A program made the position numbers and the translations under genes. 64,000 nt of DNA, taken from Acridotheres tristis. Its lineage: Eukaryota > Chordata > Aves > Passeriformes > Sturnidae. Shown in pieces: positions 13,101 through 64,000 of this stretch. Each line of letters begins with the position of its first letter. The stretch's first letter is position 1. The stretch spans positions 17,664,949 to 17,728,948 of the forward strand of contig CM072894.1 in the NCBI GenBank assembly GCA_037013685.1. Reading direction: 5' to 3'. The notes beneath the pieces are model-generated. The model did no database searches and was not told where the DNA came from. It was given only the letters and a program-made list of their open reading frames with translations.

Positions 13101-16100
13101 TTCTCTGATATAAAAAAGCATGTCAATGATTACTAAATGGGTAAAATTACACTATTTGTGCACTGCAGTTAGATCACTACAGAAGGTGCATCTCTGTAAA
13201 ATAAAATTGAATTTGGTTGCTCAAAAGCAGAAGTTTAACTTAATTTTTCATACCTTGTATATCTGATAAGTTATATCTTCACCAGCTTCCTCATTATGGA
13301 TAGAATATGTGTGTAGCAGCATTCCAAAGGGCTTGAAGTTGACCTCTTTCTCCAGCAGAGACACAAAGTCATCTGTGTTTGTGCAAAAACCAGGAGGAAT
13401 GATTTCTCTAATTTTACTTTCAACATCATCTGCCTGGAGATTACAAAAAGGGGAAGGATCGGTGGAAGATTTGAAAAAAGACAGCATTAATGCTACTGTT
13501 TTGTTTAAGAAATGAATATTTGAGACACACTATATCTACCAGTAATTAAAAAAACAAAAAGGAAAAGAAAAAAAAAGCAAGCATTGTTGTTCCTTAGAGA
13601 TCTTCCAAGCAAGTAAAGGAGCTCTACTCATGAGATCACAAATGTCACATCCAGCCTTTGTAAGCATCAAAAAGCTCTTGATTACAGCCCAAGTTCATGA
13701 ACATTTTTATGTTTAGAGATTGTTATGTTTGTTCAAGCTTGACTAAGAGCGTTGGTAGCTATTCAGTAAGCACAGCATGTTCAGAAGCCAAGACTTTCTA
13801 GACAGCAATTCACCAAGACTATGCTGTGCTACATAGCCTTGTAGAACTCAGGTTCCCAAACAAGCAGCTTACAAGAGGTATTAGGTGATGCAGAACTAAG
13901 CGGAAAAAAAGGGACAAAGATCAAAACTGGTAGCTCCCAAACAGCAAAGCGACAGCTAGCACACTCTGGCATTCTTACAGCCCACTGCTTGAAATGCCTG
14001 TCTATAGAATCAGCTGCTAAACACAGTACAAACTCAGACAACCACATCCGCCATTGTAATAAAAGAAAGTTTTGAAAACAAAGTTTGACATAAAATAGTA
14101 CAACTTATGAATACTGTCAGCAAATCTGACCTGTAGTCTAACATACTGCAAAAGACAAAATATTCTGACACCAAAATTTAATTCAGAGATTACCCTTTTC
14201 AGATAGCCGAAGTTAGAGACTATCAGCTGAGCAGACTTCATAATCCTTTTCAGACCCCCAAAAGACCACTTGATTAAATACATTTACTACTTCTTTTTAA
14301 CCATGAATATTTGATGAAGCTTCACAATAATGTATTATTGCTTCTCACCAGGCAATAAAACTTAATGAATTGGTCTCAACTTAACAAAACCATACTCCTC
14401 AATACAACCCCTAAAAGCCTGACATTACATTCAACAAAATGAGCTTACATTCAATTCAAACTTTTCTCTGGACAATGAATCCAGGTTTTTACTTAATGGA
14501 GTTTGCCGTGAGTTCAGCTGTAATGTTTGTATTGTATCTATTTCCACAAGGGCGGACACAAGAACACTTTGTGTTAACTTACTAAGCAGCTCTTTCACAC
14601 CGTTTACATGCATGATGGGTATTAATTCAAAACCAAGACCCTTGCTACTTAGCATTCAAAACAGGGAAATTAAGATGCTTAGAACAAAATACACTACAAA
14701 AGGCTAATACAACATGCTACTAATTCCTGTCCTTTCAACCATGGGCCCTTAAGCAGAAGCAATGCACCTGCAAATGAATAGCACTTTATCATTCAGTTAC
14801 ATTTTTAGTGTAGAGAAAGATAGACTTAGTTCAGCACAAACAAGTTTTATTCTTAATGGTTTGGTACTACCAACATTTACATTTATATTTGGAGAGAGAG
14901 CTATTAAGCAGTTAAAATACAGTTCTACAATACCTGGTGTAAGAACTCAGTAAAAACGTGTACAGTCTTTACACTCATTTAGTTCTCAAAACAAAGATAA
15001 CTTGTTGGCGCCTTCGCTATTCTTCATAAACCAATATTAGCTAAAATACGTTTTCTTTGCACTTACTGATTTTATTTTAATTTAGAAATTATTATTTAGG
15101 CAGCTATGACATTTGCATACCATGTAGATGCTGTTTCCAAGTGACTTAATTTAAAATAACTATAGAAGTATATTTGAGAGCTGAATTTCACTGAAGATTG
15201 TATGCACATATTTCAGAGGGGAGAAATGAAGTGATCAGCAGTATTACATTAGAAAAGCGCCAGATATTGAAACAATAATTTTAAATTAACTTTTGTATAA
15301 AGCAAATGCATACAGTAGATGCAAAGCAAGATATGTAGTTTAGTGAAATACTTTACCCCTATCCCATCATATGCAGATGAATGGAAGATACTGGAACAGC
15401 TGCAAATCTCAAAGCAGCAAGCAACTCAGAGGTCATGGCTATTAATATTTACACTAGAAGAAAGCAGTTTCTCTTCAATTATTTGAAAGAATTAACTCAA
15501 CTCAAGGGATAAATTCTGTTTACTTTCACTAAATAAGTGCCAGCTTCTGTTCAAAACACAATCATACTTTGCTGAGGCTTCCCCAATAATATAATCTCCT
15601 TTAAGATGGATCTAAACCATGTTAAGATGCATAAATATGACTGGAGTTCTGACTTGTGACATTTCACGATTGTACCTCTCCCTCATGTTCAAAAAGACCT
15701 TTGAGTAAAAAACAATAGCGGTATTGGGATGAATATTTCTGTCAGTACCTAGCAGGGATAGCAGCAGCTGCTTTAGCAATAAATGAAACCAAACTTAATA
15801 TTACAGAACAAAACCAACTGCTGTTGAATGAGCTTGTATGGGTATTTGGATACAAAATCCTCAGCTGTGATAACTTAGTGGCACATTAATACCAACTTGC
15901 TTGTAACCAGTTATGGTGTAAAGGCAGAAACTGCTGTCCTTTACTGAACGCCATCTATTCACAGCACAAGATTATCTGTCATGTGTGGCAGATAGTCTGC
16001 ATCTTAGTATAATTATCATCAAGGAGGAGAGATCAGCAAATAGTTAACTTCGAAAAATAAATGTTAATATTCATTCAAATCAACATTCTGCTGTAATGAC

Positions 16101-19100
16101 AGCTTATGTTTCAACGTCTGCAAATGAATTATCTTAGGATGGTTAAACTGACGACAAATACAAATGCAGAAAAAGATTGACTATAGCCGTATCTTTTTTA
16201 CTACATATGTTTAGATATAGCAATATAAGCAGTTTATTTGAATGTACAGTGCTAGTAACATTAAGGGAAGCACAGGGTAAGCAACCACATTCTTCCCCTT
16301 CAGTCAAGGCATGCAAATGCTCTGGAAAGCATACAGAAGTACTGCTCAAAAAGATCTTTTTTGTCCCCATCTCAGTCCCTAAAGGAATTGGAGGAATAAT
16401 TCAGTATAGGAAACAGGGCTTGAAAAAAGCAACCAGTCTGAGCAATGAGAAAAGTTGCAGTGTGCATAGGGCAAGACAGACCTTTATTAGCTCCAGAGAA
16501 GCAAACAGGGTTTGCCATTTATACAGAAAATAGATGAAGTAAAAAGTGCTATGGTGTAGATTCCTGTTCTATTTTGAAATTACAGCAGTGAAAGGTTGGA
16601 TAATTTGATTTATAGATGTTTACTATATGGCAAACAGCCTTTCCTTTTTTTCCTTATTTCCAAAAAATCCTTCTTCAGATTGAAGAGCATGACCTTTCAC
16701 TCCTAAGACATACTGTGCTAGCCTCCAAAGTATTTCAGACATGTCCAGGAACTTAAGATTGTTGAACTGAGTATATTCTAGTACACCTTCAAAACTAGGA
16801 AGGGCAAGTCTTTAAAATCATTTCAATGAAGTCATTCCAATGTGTTTCTCCTTTACAATAGGCCTTTCCTTGAAATAATTTAAATGGATTCCAACAAATT
16901 TGAAAGTAGTAACTTAAACGCAGTCTGAAATAATATTTGTAGAACATACAGACAGTAGGAGAGGAAAATAAAAAGCTATTCTACAAGTATTCTATAAGCT
17001 CAGAAAACTTGCAGGAAAAAGAAGAAACAACCAAACAAAAACCCTGCAGGTAATTGTATTACCACATTCCTTTAAGATGTAAAGCATACATGATACCCAT
17101 ACAGAAGTTTATAATCTTTCCTGCCCTACCTGTTCGCCATGTTTAGGGAGACACAGTTAAGCATTCTGTCTCATGAAGTTCTTACAGAAGCCTCCTTTTC
17201 CGGCTCAATGATTCTCTCCATCATAAACCCCACCAATGGTAGTCCTTCTCCTGGTCAGTTAATATGATAATACAGACTTGCTAAGTTGGGGTTGATTTTG
17301 TGGAACTGGCTTTGGCATCAGCATTTCACATCTGAGTGGTCTGTTTGACACAATTTTGATTATACTGTCATCAGGGAATGAGAAATCTATAGATGAAGTT
17401 CAAAGCTTTCATTAGCTTAACAAACAAACGCTTTGTCTATTTCCTTTTAACTTAAACCATGTTTAGATGGGCAATTACTAAACCTAGAACTCCTGTCCAT
17501 ACCAAAGTAAACCTTCTCAATGTTATGTTAAAGACAGAAGCAAACCTGCACTTACCTCCACACAGTCAAACTTTTCATTTACTTTTGATGCGTATTCAAT
17601 GCGGAAGAGCGTTGACAGGTTTCCAGCAATGTAATACAAGAGGATCTTGAGTCCCTTGTAGCCAAAAGCAACTTCACTGAGAAAAGAGAAAATAACAACC
17701 AGGAACTCAATACATAACTGAGCATTCACATCACAGTGGTTTCATTTCATGAGACATTCACATAATATTTCCCAGTAAGGTAAAGTACCTTCCTAATAGG
17801 AAAAGGAATCTAACTGGATGTGCACTATCCAGACAGAGAAAATGCCTTACACTGCTTCTATTATTTCACTTCTCTAGTGGAAATATTATGAACTCAGTAA
17901 GGCAGTGCCTGTGTCCTTACTGTGACAGCTCAGGAGAGAACACCCAAAACAGCTAATACTGTGCTTATGCTTTTTCAACTGCTTTAACTCATTAACAGTT
18001 ATTTATATTAATTGATCGCTAACATATATTAAAAACTACTTTTTAGAGTAGTATAATATTTTGAAATAAACTATTTCAACCTACAGTGTACAAAGCACAG
18101 ATAACCAGGAGCAGCAACTTGCAGAGTTTTCAGCTGATGGTTTCTATTTAGTTATCCAATCTAACCAGAAATTAGTATGTGCAAAAGAAGTATAGAATAC
18201 GAAAGCCTTTTTTATATTTTGAAAATACAAGTTGCCTGAACACAAATATACTATACTTTTATAAAGAAATTCTCTATTCTTTTCTGAAAAAGACATGCAG
18301 AAAATAGTAATGCTCACAAAGAAACAGGCCATTTTTTTTGTTAAAGCATAGCTAAAACTTTTTTATACTGGGATTTTTATTTTATGGTAGTACATTCCTA
18401 ATTTAAAATTTGAAATGTAAGTGCCAGAAGAACTTGCATGTTAGCTAAACTAACAGATTGGAAAGAGTTCTCTGATTACTAAAATTGTAATTATTGTCAA
18501 TGGTAGCTGCAGTAAATGTCTGGTAATGCAACTAATCTATTACACTTAATATAGATAGTTCATTCTAATTGGAGTACTTTGAATGCTTTCAAAAGGAAAT
18601 TGAAATTAAGAAACACTACTACTTAAAGAAGTCCACAGAAACATGCAGCTAGATTTTCCTTAGGGAGTTTTTGTACGTTTGTTTTGCTTTGTGGTGTTTT
18701 TTTTTTAATCTATGGCTAGATTGTTGAATATCACTCTACTGAAAATAATAAGTGACACTTCAGCATTAATTAATTCAGCACACTCAAAATAAAAGAAACA
18801 ATACTCTTCTACCAACACTTTAGGAGAGACTTTGAAACCAGCATTCTCCTGGAGAAACTGGCTGCTTCTGGCCTGAACAGGTGTACTCTTCACTGTCTGG
18901 ATGGCCATGCCCAAAGAGGGGTGAGGAATGGAGTTAAATGCACCAGAAAGCTATTCTCCTGTGGTATTCCCCAGGGCTCAGTGCTAGGGACAGTCCTATT
19001 TAATGTCTTGATCAGTGATCTGAATGCTCTTTAAGTCAGATTGCAGTCAACAACAGGCTGGACAGAAGTGTAGATCTGCTAGACTTGGGTCACAACAAGT

Positions 19101-20823
19101 GACAGACTTAGGGAAGAACAGCTGGAAAAGGAACTAGGGATGCTGGTTGACAATTGACTGAACTTGAGTGAGTGTGTGCCCAGGTGGCCATAAAGGCCAG
19201 TGACATCCTGGCCTGTATCAGCAAATGTAGCAGCAGCACCAGGGCAGCACTTCTTCCCCTGCACTCAGTATTAGCAAAATTATTGTTTTTTAATGATTTG
19301 GAAGCAACTCTGCCCTTTGGGACCTATTAATTTGATTCTGGAAACTTTAACTTACTCATCTCCAAACACTTGATGGCTGTACTCCGGATTAAATGTTGTG
19401 TTCTCATCCTCCAAATCCTCAGGAAAGCGAACTGAGGAAAAAAAAATAGAGCATGACCAAGTCACCACCTTCTACCTGTTTATCCACAGATGCTCTGCTT
19501 GCTGTTCATGCATGTTTTCACAAGAGTCAGAAAACTTTAGTTAAGAAACTATGTGAAGGTGGTATACAAATGAAATCAAGGCGTTCTATACAATTTAGAT
19601 GCATGTTATTTGATGTGAGAATATCAAATCAGCATTCAGACTAGAACTGAGAAATTGACACAGATGCATACATATATGTTTCATAGGAAGGCACTAGACT
19701 ACTTCAGTACTCTAGAAGGATATTTAAAAAGTGTTACGATATTTAAAAAGTGTTATTACCTAGCTTCAGCTGAATTGCTTCATTTGTATTACACTTGTAT
19801 TCAGCCAACTTCTTCTCCATAGCAGTAAGTCCTGAAAAAAAAGGTTTAAGAGTTAAGAGGTGTCCAATTTGTCATTATTACTCAACAAATATATTAAAGA
19901 AAGGGTCATAAACCAAGAAAAAACACACAACACAAAACCACCGAACAAGAAAGTTTAAAAAAGCTACAGTATGCCACAACACGTCAATACAGAAACTAAA
20001 GAGATCTATCTCATACACTTTTCTGGAACTAGAAAACATACTAGTATTTCTTTTTAGTTTCTGAGAATTAAAGTCATTACGATAAAACTACTAAGCATCC
20101 TAAGTTACAATCAATTAAGTATATATTTAATGATGTCAGTAAGAAAATAAGAATTCACTATAACATGTTATTTAAGTAATATGTGTCAGGACATTTCAAG
20201 CATTTACGTAATTTTCATAAACAGCTGTTCATGAACTACAGTGGCACGTACACAACAAGTAATTATTAAGCCAGCGCTAGTCTTCAAAAGCGGATGTGGA
20301 AGCAAAAAATGCGAAACAAACTGCATTTAATCTGATTTCCAAAGCCTAATCCAGGACAGAAAACATGTTTCATTTCAGATATGTTCCAAATGCTTTACAA
20401 ACATAGTTCCCCTTCATCTAAGAAGTACCATAAGAAAGTTCTTCTACGTCTTACCTCAGACAGCAAATATTTTCGAGTTTTTAATTTCCTGCCCACTGCC
20501 AGCAAACTCGTGGCCACAGACACGGAGATACACTCTGGTTTAACACTAGCAGACCGTGGGAGCCCTAAGCCCAAGGACATGCAGGAGCAGGACCAGGGGA
20601 GCCAGGCGGCTGAGAAGCAGCCGCGCTTCCCTCGCTCACACCCCATTCCCGATCCGCCCGCGCTCACCGCGGTCTGTCTTCACCCACATCCGCCGGCCCC
20701 GAGCTCACGCTCCCCTGCCCCGCACTCCGGCCACAGCGCTACCCCCGGGGCCCCCCTGCCCCTCACGGCGAGGCGCCGACAGCGTCCGCCCCCCGAGCGG
20801 CTGGGCCACAACTCACCCGCCAT
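3996..20823 (-). CDS. HAT1: HAT1, type B histone acetyltransferase catalytic subunit (complete, 11 coding exons)
   Basis: HAT1 acetylates newly made histone H4 at Lys5 and Lys12 using acetyl-CoA, working with the RBBP7/RBBP4 chaperone before chromatin assembly (family knowledge). Joining 11 exons (20823-20817, 19831-19760, 19431-19356, 17676-17556, 13433-13254, 13023-12902, 12401-12297, 11961-11855, 9386-9235, 7993-7877, 4163-3996) gives 1227 bases, 408 codons plus stop, with GT-AG introns and matching phases throughout. The N-terminal HAT1 domain covers about residues 1-200 and the GNAT fold follows. The acetyl-CoA loop QGEGHGAQ is at residues 237-244. The catalytic Glu, human E276, is E265 in AEDP. 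The C-terminal helical region is rich in Lys, Arg, Gln and Glu. The protein is 11 residues shorter than human, all or nearly all of it lost near the N terminus. The ATG has G at -3 and +4. Divergent to SLC25A12, as in human. Confidence 0.98.
4164..7876 (-). other. HAT1: HAT1 intron 10, nothing further identified
   Basis: This 3.7-kb AT-rich intron contains no recognisable repeat family. A 134-codon open stretch at 5643-6047 starts with TTG, has no plausible ATG and matches nothing I know, so I do not treat it as coding. Confidence 0.7.
7877..7993 (-). CDS. HAT1: HAT1 coding exon 10
   Basis: This 117-base, phase-0 exon encodes QHTRRVYEILRLRATNMGDA and then EQSRSYRLDVKRRLIGPYK. It matches the human HARRVYEILRLL segment. 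The donor is GTGTAT. Confidence 0.97.
9235..9386 (-). CDS. HAT1: HAT1 coding exon 9 (catalytic Glu)
   Basis: This 152-base exon encodes AEDPSENYVKLRDFVLVKLC and then QDLLCFSPVKLMQGFSQEM, ending at KINK. The first intact codon is the catalytic Glu265. The acceptor is TTTCTAG and the donor is GTATTA. Confidence 0.97.
11855..11961 (-). CDS. HAT1: HAT1 coding exon 8 (acetyl-CoA binding loop)
   Basis: This 107-base exon encodes SQMLILPPFQGEGHGAQLLE and then TVHRYYMSSPTVLDIT. It carries the Q-x-x-G-x-G/A acetyl-CoA loop at residues 237-242. The donor is the weak GTTTGT, unlike the other introns of this gene. Reading through it would add 10 residues before a stop at 11825-11823. Confidence 0.96.
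12297..12401 (-). CDS. HAT1: HAT1 coding exon 7
   Basis: This 105-base exon encodes FEKYNKDGATLFATVGYMTV and then YNYYVYPDKTRPRV, the central GNAT beta strands. The acceptor is TCTGCAG and the donor is GTAATT. Confidence 0.97.
12902..13023 (-). CDS. HAT1: HAT1 coding exon 6
   Basis: This 122-base exon encodes ADMTCPGFREYHERLQTFLM and then WFIETASFIDVDDERWNYFLV, leading into the GNAT fold. The acceptor is CCCTAG and the donor is GTAAGT. Confidence 0.97.
13254..13433 (-). CDS. HAT1: HAT1 coding exon 5
   Basis: This 180-base, phase-0 exon begins ADDVESKIREIIPPGFCTNT and ends GEDITYQIYK. It matches the human IIPPGFCTNTNDF...FKPFG block closely. The acceptor is CTCCAG and the donor is GTATGA. 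Confidence 0.97.
13434..17555 (-). other. HAT1: HAT1 intron 4, no extra feature seen
   Basis: This 4.1-kb AT-rich intron lies between exons 4 and 5. Short open frames on both strands look like chance. No known repeat was recognised. Confidence 0.65.
17556..17676 (-). CDS. HAT1: HAT1 coding exon 4
   Basis: This 121-base exon encodes DEVAFGYKGLKILLYYIAGN and continues through LSTLFRIEYASKVNEKFDCVE. It is the most conserved part of the HAT1 N-terminal domain, with the hallmark GYKGLKILLYY core. The acceptor is TTCTCAG and the donor is GTAAGT. Confidence 0.97.
18885..19265 (+). mobile_element. CR1 LINE fragment in HAT1 intron 3
   Basis: The text matches the avian CR1 reverse-transcriptase 3' region from memory. 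It contains the block ccccagggctcagtgct, then tttaatgtcttgatcagtga, then ttgggtcacaacaa, and gtgcccaggtggccataaag before catcctggcctgtatcag. The CR1 sense is on the plus strand, so it is antisense to HAT1. Frame breaks and internal deletions show an old, dead copy with no intact ORF. Edges are approximate. Confidence 0.85.
19356..19431 (-). CDS. HAT1: HAT1 coding exon 3
   Basis: This 76-base exon encodes VRFPEDLEDENTTFNPEYSH and then QVFGDD. It matches the human VRFPEDLEND...PEYTHQLFGDD segment. The acceptor is CCTCAG and the donor is GTAAGT. Confidence 0.96.
19719..19756. repeat. 19-bp tandem duplication beside the HAT1 exon 2 donor
   Basis: The unit gatatttaaaaagtgttac at 19719-19737 is followed at once by a second copy at 19738-19756 that differs only in its last base. 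On the HAT1 strand the duplication includes intronic donor-side sequence, so a GTAAC motif recurs 19 bases into intron 2. Confidence 0.9.
19760..19831 (-). CDS. HAT1: HAT1 coding exon 2
   Basis: This 72-base exon encodes GLTAMEKKLAEYKCNTNEAI and the residues that follow, up to LKL. The acceptor is TTTTCAG and the donor is GTAATA. It lacks the FLVEYKSAVE-like stretch of the human protein. The donor is flanked by a 19-bp tandem duplication. Confidence 0.95.
19832..20816 (-). other. HAT1: HAT1 intron 1
   Basis: This 985-base intron is AT-rich up to about 20500 and then enters the GC-rich CpG island that holds exon 1. I see no other feature. Confidence 0.7.
20817..20823 (-). CDS. HAT1: HAT1 coding exon 1 (ATG GCG G)
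   Basis: Only seven coding bases (Met-Ala and one base of Gly) precede a GTGAGT donor at 20816. The start context is strong, with G at -3 and G at +4, and the exon lies inside the CpG island. The next in-frame Met is codon 7 in exon 2. Confidence 0.93.
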
Positions 20824-20930
20824 GTCCGAGTCCCCGCGCGCAGCGAATTAACCCGCGCGCCTGCCCGGCGGAAATTAGCGCGTGCGCATACATGCGCTTC
20901 CGCTTCCGCCCGCGGAAACCCGGCGGGGAG

Positions 20931-20935
20931 CCAAT
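20931..20935 (+). promoter_or_regulatory. HAT1: CCAAT box, candidate NF-Y site
   Basis: CCAAT on the plus strand (ATTGG on the HAT1 strand) lies 108 bases upstream of the HAT1 ATG. This is a usual spacing for NF-Y sites in cell-cycle promoters. Function is inferred from position only. Confidence 0.5.
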
Positions 20936-21049
20936 GGCTGCCCCGTGCGGCGCGCGCAGCCCGCGCGCATGCCCAGCGCTGCCTCGAGCCTCGCGCTGGC
21001 TTTGCGCGATCGGCCCCGCCCCGCTCCCCCAGACCGCAGGCAGGCCGGC

Positions 21050-21083
21050 GCGCGTGCGCAGTGGTGCTCGCACCTCTCACGTG
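21050..21083. promoter_or_regulatory. NRF1-like site and CACGTG E-box
   Basis: The stretch gcgcgtgcgcag at 21050-21061 resembles the NRF1 palindrome. A CACGTG E-box lies at 21078-21083. Both are inside the HAT1-side CpG island. These are motif matches only. Confidence 0.4.
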
Positions 21084-21449
21084 CGCCGGCTCCGCGAGGG
21101 CGGCTCGCGTCGCGCTCGCGGTGCCGCCGGCCTTGTCCGGCCCTGAGCGCGGGGCGGATCGGGCGCTCCCCTGGCTCGGCAGCGACCCTCTGAGGGGCCG
21201 CCTCCGCCTCCCTCCTTCACGTACCGACCTCGTTGCTCATTGCTGCAGTTACGCTTTGGCCGAGAAAACAACCGGAGCTTTGTCATAAGTTAAAAAAATA
21301 CCAAAACAAACCTATTTGTGCTGAACCGCTTGCTGCCGCCACTGCGGGAAGGACCATGGGGATTTCTGCCATTTTCTTTCAAATGCCTGGCTTTTGATGC
21401 ACATTGGTACTCTCTCTGCTGGTGTGGGCTGGTGTAGAATTACTTTTCA

Positions 21450-21530
21450 CGATGGGTTGTGTAGGGTGGTGGATTCAATCTTTGAGCGTCCCTTCCAACT
21501 CAGCTTATTCTATGATTCTGTGATTTATGC
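21450..21530 (+). mobile_element. CR1 LINE 3' tail
   Basis: The run gggtggtggattcaatctt, then cccttccaactcag, then the terminal attctatgattctgtgatt is the typical CR1 3' end with its 8-bp tail repeat. It lies on the plus strand. Only the last 80 or so bases are recognisable. Confidence 0.8.
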
Positions 21531-21535
21531 TGAAC

Positions 21536-22064
21536 ACAGCACAGATCATACCTTGTGAAACAGAAATGTTTTTGTTATTACTGAGCAGGGCTTACATAGA
21601 GCCAAGGCATTTAATGCTTTCTGTACTGCCATGCTGGTAAGCACAGTGGGATGAATGAAAAGTTGGGAAGAGACAGCTAGGACAGGTGTCTTCAAGTGAC
21701 AAAGGGATATTTTTGACCAGATGGCATCATGCTCAGTATATAACGTGGGGAGAAGAAGGAAGAAAGGAGAGGATGTTTGGGGTGATGTCTGTCTTCCCAA
21801 GCAACTGCTACAGGTGATGAAGCCCTGCCCTCCTGCAGATGGCTGAACACCTTCCTACCCATGGGGAGCAGTGAATTAATTCCTTACTTTGCTTTGCTTG
21901 TATGCGTGGCTTTTGTGGCTTTTGCTTTTCCTATTAAACTGTTTGTATCTCAACCCACAAGTTTTCTACTTTTACCTATCCAATTCTCTCACCAGTCCTG
22001 CTGATGGGGGAACAAGTGAGTGACTGTGTGTGTCTTGGCTGCTGGCTAAGGTTAACCTATGACA
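21536..22064 (+). mobile_element. Avian ERVL-like LTR, probably solo
   Basis: The order of motifs matches an avian endogenous-retrovirus LTR known to me from repeat consensus text. These are a gctgagcagg-like block near 21580, catcatgctcagtatataac with a TATA-like TATATAA at 21737-21743, gatggctgaacacc near 21838, ATTAAA poly(A) signal at 21933-21938 followed by tatctcaacccacaag, and a terminal TGACA. I see no internal gag/pol sequence on either side, so it looks like a solo LTR. The left edge is approximate. It lies between the HAT1 and SLC25A12 promoters and points toward SLC25A12. Confidence 0.8.
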
Positions 22065-22075
22065 CTGCAGCTAGC

Positions 22076-22103
22076 ATATATATATATATATATATATATA
22101 TAT
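22076..22103. repeat. (AT)14 microsatellite
   Basis: An uninterrupted AT dinucleotide run starts just past the LTR 3' end. It is likely length-variable. Confidence 0.95.
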
Positions 22104-22840
22104 GGATTTGCTGAATAAGATGCTTGGGTGGTATCAGATGCTTACCAAATAAACAGATTTCTAGCAAAACTGTTGCTGCTGTCAGCTGGGACGTGGCTGG
22201 GGCATATATGTAGTATATGAACTGCAAGTTATATGCAGAAAGTTTTTGTTGATACGCAAGTAAAAAAAGTTGTTTTCCAGGGAAAAGTTGTTCCAAACTT
22301 GAGTCATTGTTTCATGACCACTATTATAAACTATCAGTTACTGTATTGTAGTTTAATATCTATGTTATTTGCGGAGTACCAGAATTGCCCTTTTTATGTT
22401 TTCTAGTAGTATCTAATAAAAGGCACTTTGTTGGCCCCTTGAAATAGCACAGCAAGACAAAATATGCAGTATTATTTAAGTCAGGTTTTATAAGCACTGT
22501 GATTGAACTGTTCAAACAAAGTATAAACTTACCTTTTCTTAAGGCTGTGACCTGCATTTTGAAGCATAAAGCATATGTGTGCTCTGCTGATAAAGGATTA
22601 TAGGACCTTGTCAGAAGTTACTGAATTCCAGCCAGATTTTGGGCCTCTAGTTCTATGTTTGAAATACGCAGCTACAACCGATTTGCAGCCAAGCTGTCAG
22701 AACATCAGTCTACGAACAGTTTCGGCGCTTGAAACCAATAGGTACACATCTGTTGACCCTTAGGGGCACGGCTGCATTTGTTACGCCAGAAGTGAGATTC
22801 AGCAGCATTTAAAAAGGCTCAGTTTTGCAGTGTGGAGGCG
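22104..22840. other. AT-rich spacer upstream of the SLC25A12 CpG island
   Basis: No exon or known repeat was recognised here. A TATA-like tttaaaaagg lies at 22808-22817 just before the GC content jumps. Whether it is used is unknown. Confidence 0.5.
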
Positions 22841-23068
22841 CTACCTGCAGCCCCCCGCCAAGGCTCCGGCGGCGCGGCTGTGGGTCCTCGGCGGGGCAGA
22901 CGCGGCCCGCGCACGGCGCGGCCGAGGCGGGGCGGGGCAGGGCTGGGCAGGGCAGGGCCGGGCCGGGCTGGGCTCTCACCCCACAGCGCTGCGCTGAGGC
23001 GGCGGCTGCTGCGGCGGCGCGGCGGCGCGGCGGGCGGGCGGCTCCTCCTCCTCCTCGGCGGGCGCAGC

Positions 23069-64000
<40,932 letters not shown>

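Larger units (their letters stand above)
20560..21240. promoter_or_regulatory. HAT1: CpG island, HAT1 promoter region
   Basis: This stretch is dense in CG dinucleotides and GC-rich against AT-rich flanks, and it contains HAT1 exon 1. No TATA box is visible, as expected for a housekeeping or S-phase gene. The transcription start is not visible but should be a little above 20823. Confidence 0.88.

Noticed and set aside
20556..21193. Several long open frames on both strands in the HAT1 CpG island (up to 196 codons)
   Set aside because: They arise from GC-rich sequence with few stop codons, use near-cognate starts or repetitive Arg/Ala/Pro composition, and overlap in all frames. The real coding content is the 7-base HAT1 exon 1.

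Overview
The window is vertebrate nuclear DNA, almost certainly from a bird and most likely chicken or a close galliform. Two multi-exon genes with GT-AG introns are present. The interspersed repeats are CR1 LINE pieces and an avian-type ERVL-like LTR. The reconstructed HAT1 protein is 408 residues with a shortened N terminus, which matches my recollection of chicken HAT1 (human is 419). No database search was run.

Layout. 1-3783 is sequence beyond the HAT1 3' end in which I see no gene. HAT1, the type B histone acetyltransferase catalytic subunit, lies on the minus strand from its ATG at 20823 to its stop at 3996. It has 11 coding exons, is complete, and has a poly(A) signal at 3784-3789. 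A head-to-head spacer of about 2.2 kb (20824-23068) follows. It carries one CpG island at each end, and between them a CR1 3' tail, an LTR of about 530 bp and an (AT)14 microsatellite. SLC25A12 (aralar/AGC1, the mitochondrial aspartate/glutamate carrier) then runs on the plus strand from the ATG at 23069 to the right edge. Fourteen coding exons (codons 1-483) are in the window. The last exons, about 195 codons by comparison with the 678-residue human protein, lie beyond 64000.

Every exon junction listed was checked by reading phase and conserved residues by eye. Both reading frames stay open across all junctions. HAT1 keeps its acetyl-CoA loop and catalytic Glu. SLC25A12 keeps its calcium-binding EF-hand ligands and the first two mitochondrial-carrier signatures. 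The gene order and divergent orientation match the human HAT1/SLC25A12 locus. The two products do not share a pathway; their closeness is conserved synteny, not an operon.

Most of the remaining sequence is intronic. Most open frames in it are chance or lie in CpG-rich or microsatellite sequence. I found no bacterial, plasmid, phage or CRISPR feature and no convincing new system. The items most worth a second look are the LTR between the two promoters, a 19-bp tandem duplication touching the HAT1 exon 2 splice donor, a frame-compatible candidate alternative 3' exon in SLC25A12 intron 4, and several strong inverted repeats in intron 4.
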